Shown here in pieces: positions 26,166 to 33,231 of a DNA stretch of 64,000 bases. Source of the DNA: JBOGOC01 sp050747525 (GTDB lineage Bacteria; Acidobacteriota; Polarisedimenticolia; JACPZX01; DASXTC01); contig JBOGOC010000080.1 of assembly GCA_050747525.1 (NCBI GenBank), forward strand, positions 1-64,000. Reading direction: 5' to 3'. The translations under genes and the position numbers were made by a program. Each line of letters opens with the position of its first letter. Position 1 is the first letter of the stretch. Under the pieces are notes generated by a model, which saw only the letters and a program-made list of their open reading frames with translations, ran no database searches and was not told the origin of the DNA.

Positions 26166-27614
26166 ATGAAGGATGACGAGTTCCGGCAGGCAGGGCACCG
26201 GCTGATCGACCTCCTGGCCTCCTACCTGGAGACGATCGAGGACCGGCCGCTGTTTCCCGACGTGAGCCCGCGCAGGCTGAGCGAGCTGTTCGACGAGCCG
26301 ATGCCCCGGGAAGGGGCGACCCTGGCCGAGGTCCTCCAGCAGGTGGAGGAGAAGCTGATCCCCCACTGCGCCCACGTCGGGCACCCCGGATACATGGGGC
26401 TCATCACCCCCAGCCCTCTGCCGGCCGGGGTGCTGGCCGATCTGCTGGCCTCGGGGCTCAACCAGAACGTGGGGGCCTGGACCATCGGTCCCTCGGCGGT
26501 GGCGCTGGAGCGACGCACCGTCCGGTGGCTGACCGACCTGGTGGGGTGGGGAGACGGGGCCGGAGGAAACCTCACCAGCGGCGGCATGGCGGCCAACTTC
26601 ATCGGCCTCAAGGTGGCGCGCGACGCCGTCTCGGGCGACACCGCCCAGCACCGCGGAGTGGAGGGGGCCTGGGCCGCGTACACGTCCGAGGAGCGGCACG
26701 TGTCGGTGGACAAGGCGGCCGACTGCATCGGCATCGGCCGCCAGGGGCTTCGGGTCCTCCCCACGGACGAACGCTTCCGGCTGCGGCTCGATGCGCTGGA
26801 GCAGGCCATCCGCGAAGACCGGGCCCGCGGCGTGCGTCCGCTGTGCATCGTGGCCATGGGCGGGAGCACCAACACCGGAGCGGTGGACGACCTGGAGGCG
26901 CTGCGGCGCATCGCCGATCGCGAGTCGATGTGGCTGCACGTGGACGCCGCGTACGGCGGGGGGATGCTCCTGTCGCACCGCTACCCGGGGCGCCTGGCGG
27001 GTCTGCACCTGGCCGACTCGGTGACCATCGACCCGCACAAGTGGTTCTACGCGCCGCTGGACGTGGGCGCGATCCTGGTGAAGGACGAGCGCCGGCTGAC
27101 CGCCTCGTTCGGGATGAGCCCCGCGTACCTCACCGACGAGATGGACGCCGAAGGAGAGCGCTACAACTACTACGTGCACGGCTTCGAGCAGTCACGCCGG
27201 TTCCGGGGGCTGAAGGTATGGATGAGCCTGAAGCGCTATGGGGCGAAGCAGATCGGCGCGTGGGTGGATGCCAACGTGGACCAGGCGCGGCGCCTGTACG
27301 AGCTGGCCCATGAGCATCCGAAGTTCGAGCCGGCCGTCGAGCCTCTCATGTCGGCCGTGTGCCTGCGCTACACCGGCGGCCCCGGCGGCCCCGATGAAGA
27401 CGCTGTTGCCGGACTGCATGCGCGGGTGGCCCGCCGCGTGGAGGAAGGGGGCCGCTTCTGGTTCTCCACCACCGTGCTCAAGGGGAAGACCTGGTTCCGC
27501 GTGAACCCGGTCAACTTCCGCACCCGCATGGAGCACATGGACGAGCTGTTCGATCTGCTCGTCAGGGAGTGTGCGAGCCCTGAGCGCCCATCTCGAGGGA
27601 GTAGTAGACCTTGA
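26166..27614 (+). CDS. PLP-dependent group II decarboxylase (aromatic amino acid type)
   Basis: This is a 482-residue pyridoxal-phosphate enzyme that removes the carboxyl group of an amino acid, most like the aromatic-L-amino-acid or tyrosine decarboxylase family. The cofactor lysine is K292 in IDPHKWFYAPLD, and the PLP-contacting aspartate and histidine are in LHVDAAYGGGML. GGNLTSGGMAANFIGLKVAR is the usual substrate-side loop. The substrate cannot be named from sequence. It starts with ATG after a G-rich leader, and its last 53 bases overlap the end of the convergent small secreted-protein gene. Confidence 0.92.
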   Translation: MKDDEFRQAGHRLIDLLASYLETIEDRPLFPDVSPRRLSELFDEPMPREGATLAEVLQQVEEKLIPHCAHVGHPGYMGLITPSPLPAGVLADLLASGLNQNVGAWTIGPSAVALERRTVRWLTDLVGWGDGAGGNLTSGGMAANFIGLKVARDAVSGDTAQHRGVEGAWAAYTSEERHVSVDKAADCIGIGRQGLRVLPTDERFRLRLDALEQAIREDRARGVRPLCIVAMGGSTNTGAVDDLEALRRIADRESMWLHVDAAYGGGMLLSHRYPGRLAGLHLADSVTIDPHKWFYAPLDVGAILVKDERRLTASFGMSPAYLTDEMDAEGERYNYYVHGFEQSRRFRGLKVWMSLKRYGAKQIGAWVDANVDQARRLYELAHEHPKFEPAVEPLMSAVCLRYTGGPGGPDEDAVAGLHARVARRVEEGGRFWFSTTVLKGKTWFRVNPVNFRTRMEHMDELFDLLVRECASPERPSRGSSRP

Positions 27615-27981
27615 CCTCCTGCGTGGTGCCGGCCATCTCACGTTCGCCTTCCGGCTTCAGGATGATCCGGATCGAGTAGTCCCCAAGCTCCTTGAGCTCC
27701 AGGTCCTTCTTGAAAGCCGGAGACTCCACCAGAGCTTCGGGGGTCGCCGTGCAGGGCTGCTCCTTCCGTTCGTCGTAGCGGATGCCTGCCGGGCTCGTGT
27801 AGACCCGGTCGATCCTCAAGAGACACGTCGTTCCTTCGGTGATCCCCTTCAGGTCACCCTTGACGGTCAGGAGCAGCGGCACCCTGCCGCTGTGCGTCGA
27901 CACTTGCAGCGAAAGGTCGACCGGTGTCTGGCTGGCGAGGAGCAGCGGAAAGGAGAGCGCGATCAGCAGCGGCGTGTGCAT
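27562..27981 (-). CDS. Small secreted protein of unknown function
   Basis: This is a 139-residue protein with a signal peptide (MHTPLLIALSFPLLLASQT). The mature part is predicted to be all beta (VDLSLQVSTHSGRVPLLLTV, YSIRIILKPEGEREMAG) and looks like a single Ig-like or carboxypeptidase-regulatory-like domain. No family was recognised. ATG 27981 has GGAGG six bases upstream, so the start is well supported. The 3' end overlaps the decarboxylase gene tail to tail by 53 bp. Confidence 0.75.
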   Translation of the reverse strand: MHTPLLIALSFPLLLASQTPVDLSLQVSTHSGRVPLLLTVKGDLKGITEGTTCLLRIDRVYTSPAGIRYDERKEQPCTATPEALVESPAFKKDLELKELGDYSIRIILKPEGEREMAGTTQEVKVYYSLEMGAQGSHTP

Positions 27982-28014
27982 GGGGCACCTCCATGGGCCG
28001 GGACGTCGTGTCCC

Positions 28015-28043
28015 ATCATATATCAATGTCCCTGAGCCGGAAA
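28015..28043 (-). promoter_or_regulatory. Promoter of the small secreted-protein gene
   Basis: On the minus strand TATGAT (28020-28015) is a near-consensus -10 with a weak TTTCCG -35 (28043-28038) at 17 bp. The leader would hold the GGAGG at 27992-27988. A 5-bp inverted repeat, GGGAC/GTCCC (28000-28014), lies in the leader. Confidence 0.35.
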
Positions 28044-28068
28044 ACGCGGCGCGGCGCCCATGCCGGGG

Positions 28069-28077
28069 TGATAAGAT
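28069..28077 (+). promoter_or_regulatory. Extended -10 of the sigma-54 activator gene
   Basis: TG-A-TAAGAT (28069-28077) ends nine bases before ATG 28087, which has no ribosome site. The mRNA would be leaderless or nearly so. Confidence 0.4.
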
Positions 28078-28086
28078 TCCGACATC

Positions 28087-30141
28087 ATGGCATTTACGAC
28101 CATCGTCGACTCCGCCATCGCCCGTGTGCTGTCGGAGATCGCGGAGACCGCCTCCGAGACGCTGGAACTGCAGGAGGTGTTCGACCGGGTGGCCAATTCC
28201 ATCCGCGGCCTGATCCCGGCGGACAACATGGGAGTGGTGCGCATCGTGGACGGCAAGTTCGCCATCCTGCACGCCACGACCATCCCGTGCGGCGAGGCGC
28301 GGTGCACCGACCCGGCGCCGCTGACCTGGTGGTCCCCGCGGCTGCGCCCGCGCCCCGAGCCGATCCCGCGCCTGGAAGACGCCCACGCGGAGCTGGACCC
28401 GGCCTTCACCATCGACGCCGAGATCCTGAGCGCCGGGGTCCGCTCGGCTCTCTGGGAGCCGTTTCAGGCCAACGGCCTCTTCACCGGCGGCGTATGGATG
28501 AGCTCCTACACGCCCCGTGCCTTCACCGACGAGCACCAGCGGGTGCTCAAGCCTATCGCCGCCTTGCTGGGCTCCGCCGTGGAGCACTGGCGCATCTGGG
28601 ATGCCGAGAGGCGGCGGCGCGAGCGGCTGGAGCAGCTGGAGTCGATCCTGGGCGCGATGGCCGAGTCGCTCGACGTGCGCGACGTGTTCGCGCGGATCTC
28701 CGAGGCCGTGCGATCCATCCTGCCGCACGACCTGCTGGTGCTGACGAGACGCAACGAGCGCGAGGGCACCGTCAGCCTGGTGGCTTTGGCGGGGACGCCT
28801 GACGTGCCGGTCCCCACGGGCCCCGTGCCGCTCACCCCCCACGAGACGGCACAGCGGCAGCTCGACTTCGAGATCCGCCGCAACATCCCCGAGGACGGCG
28901 AGCCGGACAGCCCCAAGGAACAGATCGTGAAGTCGCTCGGCATGCGCTCGTCCTTGAGGGTCACCGTGCACACCGAAGCGGGGCAGGGGGACCTGTTCTT
29001 CGTGCACCGCGAGGCCGACCGCTTCACCGAGCAGGACGTGGAAGTCGCGCGGCGCCTGGCTGACCGCATCGCGCTCGGCCTTTCACACCAGCGTCTGGCC
29101 GAAGAAGCGGGCGTGGCCGCCCGCGAGCGCGAGCGGGCCGAGCGGCTGGAGGCCACGGTGGAGACCCTCACGCGCGAGCTGGAGGCGCGGCATCAGGGGC
29201 GCATCATCGGCGTGTCGCGTCCCTGGAAGGAAGTTCTGGCGCACGCGGGGCGCGTGGCCTCGTCGGACACCACCGTGCTCATCACGGGCGAGTCGGGGAC
29301 CGGCAAGGAGCTGATCGCGCGCCTGGTGCACCACGGCTCCCCGCGCACCGACCGGCCGTTCGTGGCGATCAACTGCGCGGCGCTCCCCGAGCAGCTGCTG
29401 GAATCGGAGCTGTTCGGCTACGAGAAGGGGGCCTTCACGGGGGCCGCGGCTCCGCGGGTGGGGCGCATCGAGCAGGCGGCCGGAGGGACCCTCTTCCTGG
29501 ACGAGATCGGCGAGATGAGCCCGCTGGTGCAGGCCAAGATGCTGCGCGTGCTTCAGGAGCGCGAGTTCCAGCGCCTGGGAGGGTCACGCACGCTGAAGGC
29601 AGACGTGCGGGTCATCGCGGCCACCAACCGCGATCTGCAGGCGGCCATCGTGCGCGGACAGTTCCGTGACGACCTGTTCTACCGCTTGAACGTCTTCGCC
29701 ATCCATCTGCCGCCGCTCCGTGAGCGCACCGACGACATCCTGCCGCTGGCCGAGTCGTTCCTGGACGAGCTGGGGGCGATCATGGGCCGCCCCTCCGCCG
29801 GGATCTCCCGCGACGCGCGCGAGTGGCTGATGATGTATCCCTGGCCAGGCAACGCGCGTGAGCTGCGCAACGCCATCGAGCGCGCCATCCTGCTGTGCGA
29901 CGGCGGCCTGATCACCCGCGAGCACCTTCCCGCCATCGTGGCGCCCGATGCCGCGGGCAACGGGAGCCCGGAGGGTCCGGCCGCTCTGCCCGCCGGCGGC
30001 GTGAACCTCGAGGAGGTCGATCGCGCCTACGTCGAGAAGGCGCTGCAACAGGCGCGCGGCAACAAGTCCAAGGCGGCCCGCCTGCTGGGGATCACACGCG
30101 CCCAGCTCTACTCGCGCATCGAGAAGTACGGGATCACCTGA
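28087..30141 (+). CDS. GAF-domain sigma-54-dependent transcriptional activator
   Basis: This is a 684-residue enhancer-binding protein that melts sigma-54 promoters by ATP hydrolysis. Two GAF-like sensor domains occupy about 1-180 and 180-340, followed by a coiled-coil linker (RERERAERLEATVETLTREL). The AAA+ core has Walker A GESGTGKE (about 401-408), the sigma-54-contacting loop GAFTGA in ESELFGYEKGAFTGAA (about 450), Walker B GGTLFLDEIGEM and the R-finger LFYRLNVFAIHLPPLRER. A Fis-type helix-turn-helix ends the protein (KSKAARLLGITRAQLYSRIE). No phosphorylation domain is present, so the signal is probably a small ligand of the GAF domains. A near-perfect sigma-54 promoter lies 100 bp downstream, making the small-protein/efflux operon the likely target. 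Confidence 0.95.
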   Translation: MAFTTIVDSAIARVLSEIAETASETLELQEVFDRVANSIRGLIPADNMGVVRIVDGKFAILHATTIPCGEARCTDPAPLTWWSPRLRPRPEPIPRLEDAHAELDPAFTIDAEILSAGVRSALWEPFQANGLFTGGVWMSSYTPRAFTDEHQRVLKPIAALLGSAVEHWRIWDAERRRRERLEQLESILGAMAESLDVRDVFARISEAVRSILPHDLLVLTRRNEREGTVSLVALAGTPDVPVPTGPVPLTPHETAQRQLDFEIRRNIPEDGEPDSPKEQIVKSLGMRSSLRVTVHTEAGQGDLFFVHREADRFTEQDVEVARRLADRIALGLSHQRLAEEAGVAARERERAERLEATVETLTRELEARHQGRIIGVSRPWKEVLAHAGRVASSDTTVLITGESGTGKELIARLVHHGSPRTDRPFVAINCAALPEQLLESELFGYEKGAFTGAAAPRVGRIEQAAGGTLFLDEIGEMSPLVQAKMLRVLQEREFQRLGGSRTLKADVRVIAATNRDLQAAIVRGQFRDDLFYRLNVFAIHLPPLRERTDDILPLAESFLDELGAIMGRPSAGISRDAREWLMMYPWPGNARELRNAIERAILLCDGGLITREHLPAIVAPDAAGNGSPEGPAALPAGGVNLEEVDRAYVEKALQQARGNKSKAARLLGITRAQLYSRIEKYGIT

Positions 30142-30161
30142 TCCTGGTCAGCCCGCCCTCC

Positions 30162-30180
30162 TGCTGCCTGCCAGTCAGCA
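30162..30180. promoter_or_regulatory. Dyad upstream of the sigma-54 promoter, possible activator site
   Basis: TGCTGCCTGCCAGTCAGCA is a 19-bp dyad with eight of nine pairs matching. It lies 61-79 bp upstream of the -24 element, a usual place for an activator binding site. It may instead be chance. Confidence 0.35.
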
Positions 30181-30240
30181 AACTGTAGAAATCCCGACAA
30201 CAGCCAGGCCCCTCACCCCGTGTTCCCGCCCGTGCTCCCC

Positions 30241-30256
30241 TGGCACGAGGCTTGAT
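30241..30256 (+). promoter_or_regulatory. Sigma-54 (-24/-12) promoter
   Basis: TGGCACG-N4-TTGAT (30241-30256) matches the consensus TGGCACG-N4-TTGCW at all but one base (A for C in the -12 GC). The GG and -12 dinucleotides are ten bases apart as required. Transcription would start near 30266, leaving a short leader that contains AAGGAG (30270-30275 region) before ATG 30284. The gene immediately upstream encodes a sigma-54 activator. Confidence 0.75.
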
Positions 30257-30283
30257 ATGCACATGGGTGAAGGAGATCCAGCA

Positions 30284-30520
30284 ATGAGCCAACGTCATGT
30301 CGAGCGTGTGATCGGAAGGCTTGCCACCGACGAGTCGTTCCGGCTGATGTTCCTGGAGGATCCGGCGGCGGCCCTGCGCAAGCTGGCGGCCGATGGAGTG
30401 GAGCTCAACGAGTGCGAGCGGCGCGCGGTGCTGGCGATCGATCGCACCACGCTGGTCGGCTTCGCCGAGGCGCTCGATCCCCGCATCCAGAAGACCGATC
30501 TGAAGAGATTCATGCCATGA
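30284..30520 (+). CDS. Os1348/NHLP-clan-like small protein
   Basis: This is a 78-residue acidic-basic protein without signal peptide. The pattern VERVIGRLATDESFRLMFLE, then DPAAALRKLAADGVELNECE, then a short loop and FAEALDPRIQK resembles the Os1348 family of NHLP-clan small proteins. Those relate to nitrile-hydratase-leader-type RiPP precursors; the match is from memory and needs a profile search. No double-glycine cleavage site or obvious core peptide is seen, and no modifying enzyme lies nearby, so a RiPP role is unproven. ATG 30284 was chosen for the AAGGAG ribosome site eight bases upstream; an ATG at 30257 lies at the -12 element. Its stop overlaps the tolC-like ATG (ATGA). It is the first gene of the efflux operon. 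Confidence 0.75.
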   Translation: MSQRHVERVIGRLATDESFRLMFLEDPAAALRKLAADGVELNECERRAVLAIDRTTLVGFAEALDPRIQKTDLKRFMP

Positions 30521-32097
30521 GGGCGCTCCGCGTGTGGCCGATACTGGCCCTGGTGCTGTGCCCGCCACTGCCCGGCGCGGCGCGCGCCGCGGAGCGCCCT
30601 CTCACCCTTGCCGAGGCGATCGAGCTGGCCCTGCGCCACAACGACGACATCATCGTGCAGCGTCAGGGGGTGGAGGCCGCCGACGCCGGCATCATCGCCG
30701 CCAAGGGCGCGTACGACCCGGTGCTCAACGCCGCGGGCGGATGGCATCGGTCGTCGCCTCCCGTCAACTCGGCGTTCTCGGGAGCGCCCGTAGGATCGCT
30801 GTCGCCCACCACCGAGGGGCTGGATGCGTCCGCATCGGTGAGCCAGCTGCTGCCGACCGGAGGCCAGGTGCTGGCGCGCACCTCAGCCTTCCGTGATACG
30901 ACCAACAACGACTTCACGTTGCTGACTCCGGCCTACTCGACCCAGGTCGGCGTCCAGGTGCGTCAGCCCCTGCTGCGCAATCGGGCCATGGACGAGGCGC
31001 GGCTGGAGCTTCGCGTCAGCGCCGCGGAGAGCGGCGTCGCCGGCGCCACGCTGCGACAGGCGGTCAGCGACGCCCTCGCGCAGGTCGAGGAGACCTACTG
31101 GCGGCTGGCGGCCGCCCGCCGCGCCGTGACCGTGCAGGAAGAGGCGGTGCGCCTCGCCGAGGAGCAGCTGGAGCAGACGCGCGTGCGCATCGAGATGGGG
31201 GTCGCCCCCGACACGGAGATATCGCAGCCCCGCGCCGAGCTGGAGCGGCGCCGCGGGGACCTTCTGGCCACCCGCGAGGCGGCGTCCCGGGTTCAGAACG
31301 CGCTCAAGCTGCTCATCCTCGACGATCCGGGAGAGGATCCCGGCCAGGCCGGCGGCTCCTTCTGGTCGGACGACCTTGTCCCGGCTGATCCGCCGGACGT
31401 CACGGTGCAGGTCGTGGACATCGCAGAGTCCCTGCGCCAGGCGCTGGAGCTGCGCCCCGAGGTGGCGGCGGCGAAGGCGACGGTGCAGATGCGCCAGGCC
31501 GAATCGGAGTTCGCGCGCGACGGCGTGAAGCCGGCGCTCGACGCCGTGCTCTCCTACGACCGGTTCGGGCTGGCGGGTGACGTGAACGAGGGAGCCATCC
31601 CTGTTCCCGGAATCAATGATCCGTCGGGAGACCTGGAAGGAGGATGGGGCCGGTCGTACGCCTTCATCGGCGACGGCGACTTCGAGGACGCCCGCGCCCA
31701 GGTGGTGTTCGGCCTCCCCCTGGGTAACCGCACGGCCAAGGCCACCGCGGTCCAGGCGGTCAGCGCCCAGCGTCAGGCCGAGGCCGAGCTCGCCCGCACG
31801 CGCAAGAACGTGCGGGCCGACGTCCTGGACTCCGCGTCCTCGCTGCAGACCGCGGGCCAGCGCATCGAGGCGGCCCGCGCGGCGCGGCAGGCGGCCGAGG
31901 TGCAGCTGTCCGCCGAGCAGGATCGCTACGACAACGGCCTGTCGACCAACTTCCTGGTGCTCACGCGCCAGAACGACCTGTCGAGCGCGCGGCTCGACGA
32001 GATCAACGCGGTGACCGACTACCTGCGGGCGCGCGCGGAGCTGGCGCGCGCGACGGGAACCCTTCTCGAGGCACGGCACATTCAGGTGGAGGACTGA
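30517..32097 (+). CDS. TolC-family outer-membrane efflux protein
   Basis: This is a 526-residue outer-membrane channel. The signal peptide (MRALRVWPILALVLCPPLPG, cleaved near ARAAE) is followed by two TolC-type helical repeats. LTLAEAIELALRHNDDI is the classic start of an outer-membrane efflux domain. Long amphipathic coiled coils (EEAVRLAEEQLEQTRVRIEM) follow, and the second half repeats the pattern (SAEQDRYDNGLSTNFLVLT). It would form the exit duct of the tripartite pump. ATG 30517 overlaps the small protein's stop by four bases. Confidence 0.93.
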   Translation: MRALRVWPILALVLCPPLPGAARAAERPLTLAEAIELALRHNDDIIVQRQGVEAADAGIIAAKGAYDPVLNAAGGWHRSSPPVNSAFSGAPVGSLSPTTEGLDASASVSQLLPTGGQVLARTSAFRDTTNNDFTLLTPAYSTQVGVQVRQPLLRNRAMDEARLELRVSAAESGVAGATLRQAVSDALAQVEETYWRLAAARRAVTVQEEAVRLAEEQLEQTRVRIEMGVAPDTEISQPRAELERRRGDLLATREAASRVQNALKLLILDDPGEDPGQAGGSFWSDDLVPADPPDVTVQVVDIAESLRQALELRPEVAAAKATVQMRQAESEFARDGVKPALDAVLSYDRFGLAGDVNEGAIPVPGINDPSGDLEGGWGRSYAFIGDGDFEDARAQVVFGLPLGNRTAKATAVQAVSAQRQAEAELARTRKNVRADVLDSASSLQTAGQRIEAARAARQAAEVQLSAEQDRYDNGLSTNFLVLTRQNDLSSARLDEINAVTDYLRARAELARATGTLLEARHIQVED

Positions 32098-32099
32098 AC

Positions 32100-33230
32100 A
32101 TGGCAAGGCGGATGATCATCATGCTCGTGACCGTGGCGGCGGTCCTGTCCGGCCTGGCCGCGGTGAAGTACTTCCAGGTGCAGGCCGCCATCGCGCAGGC
32201 CGCGTCCTTCCAGCCGCCGCCCGAGGCGGTCACGACGGCCGTGGTGCGCGAGCAGGGGTGGCCCGCTTCGCTCGCCGCCATCGGCACCGTCACGCCCGTT
32301 CAGGGAGTGACGGTGAGCGCCGACACCCCCGGGATCGTCTCGCGCATCGCGTTCGAGTCGGGCCGGGCGGTGAAGAAGGGGGAGATCCTGGTCGAGCTGG
32401 ACACACGCCAGGAGCGCGCGCAGCTCGCCTCGGCGCAGGCGCGCCGCGATCTGGCGGCGTCCAACCTGGTGCGTATGGAGGGGCTCATCAAGAAAGGGGT
32501 CACCTCCCACGCCGAGTTCGACTCGGTGCGCGCCGAGGACCGCCAGGCCGAGGCCAGCGTCCATGAGATCCGCGCCACCATCGAGCGCAAGACCATCCAG
32601 GCCCCCTTCTCGGGGGTGCTGGGGATCCGCCAGGTGAACGTGGGGCAGTACCTGGAGAGCGGCGCGCCCATCGTGCCGCTGCAGTCGGTGGATCCGATCC
32701 ACGTGAACTTCTCCGTCCCTCAGCAGGATGCCGGGCGCCTGAGCGCCGGCATGACGGTGCGGATCTCGTTCGAGCAGATGCCTGGCGGGACTCCGCTGGA
32801 TGGGAAGGTCACCGCCGTGAACACGGTGGTGGACGAAGCCACCCGCAACATCCAGGTGCAGGCCACGCTGGGCAACAAGGAAGGACTGCTGCGACCCGGG
32901 ATGTTCGTGCAGGTCGAAGCCGTGCTGAGCCAGACAGACCCGGTCCTCGCCCTGCCGGCCACCGCCATCAGCTACGCGCCGTACGGCGACTCGGTGTTCG
33001 TGGTGGAAGAGCTGACCGCCCCGGACGGCTCGACGTACCGTGGCGTGCAGCAGCGCTTCGTGAAGGTGGGGCCCGCTCGCGGGGACCTTGTGGCCATCGT
33101 CTCGGGGCTCGAGGCGGGGCAGGAGGTGGTGACCTCGGGGGTCTTCAAGCTGCGCAGCGGCGTGGCCGTGCAGGTGAACAACGACGTGGAGCCGGGCCAG
33201 GACCCGACCCCCAGGCCGCAGGACAGCTGA
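32100..33230 (+). CDS. RND periplasmic adaptor (membrane fusion protein)
   Basis: This is a 376-residue adaptor linking the inner-membrane pump to the TolC-like channel. One N-terminal membrane anchor (about 5-22) precedes a lipoyl-type half motif (VSADTPGIVSRIAFESGRAV). A coiled-coil hairpin (about 90-150), the second lipoyl half (TIQAPFSGVLGIRQVNVGQY) and beta-barrel/membrane-proximal domains follow. The order is that of MexH/MdtA-type proteins. It begins two bases after the tolC-like stop and ends one base before the pump gene. Confidence 0.94.
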   Translation: MARRMIIMLVTVAAVLSGLAAVKYFQVQAAIAQAASFQPPPEAVTTAVVREQGWPASLAAIGTVTPVQGVTVSADTPGIVSRIAFESGRAVKKGEILVELDTRQERAQLASAQARRDLAASNLVRMEGLIKKGVTSHAEFDSVRAEDRQAEASVHEIRATIERKTIQAPFSGVLGIRQVNVGQYLESGAPIVPLQSVDPIHVNFSVPQQDAGRLSAGMTVRISFEQMPGGTPLDGKVTAVNTVVDEATRNIQVQATLGNKEGLLRPGMFVQVEAVLSQTDPVLALPATAISYAPYGDSVFVVEELTAPDGSTYRGVQQRFVKVGPARGDLVAIVSGLEAGQEVVTSGVFKLRSGVAVQVNNDVEPGQDPTPRPQDS

Positions 33231-33231
33231 C

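Noticed and set aside
30257..30283. ATG 30257 as start of the small NHLP-like protein
   Set aside because: It falls on the sigma-54 -12 element, upstream of the predicted transcript start, and lacks a ribosome site; ATG 30284 has AAGGAG.
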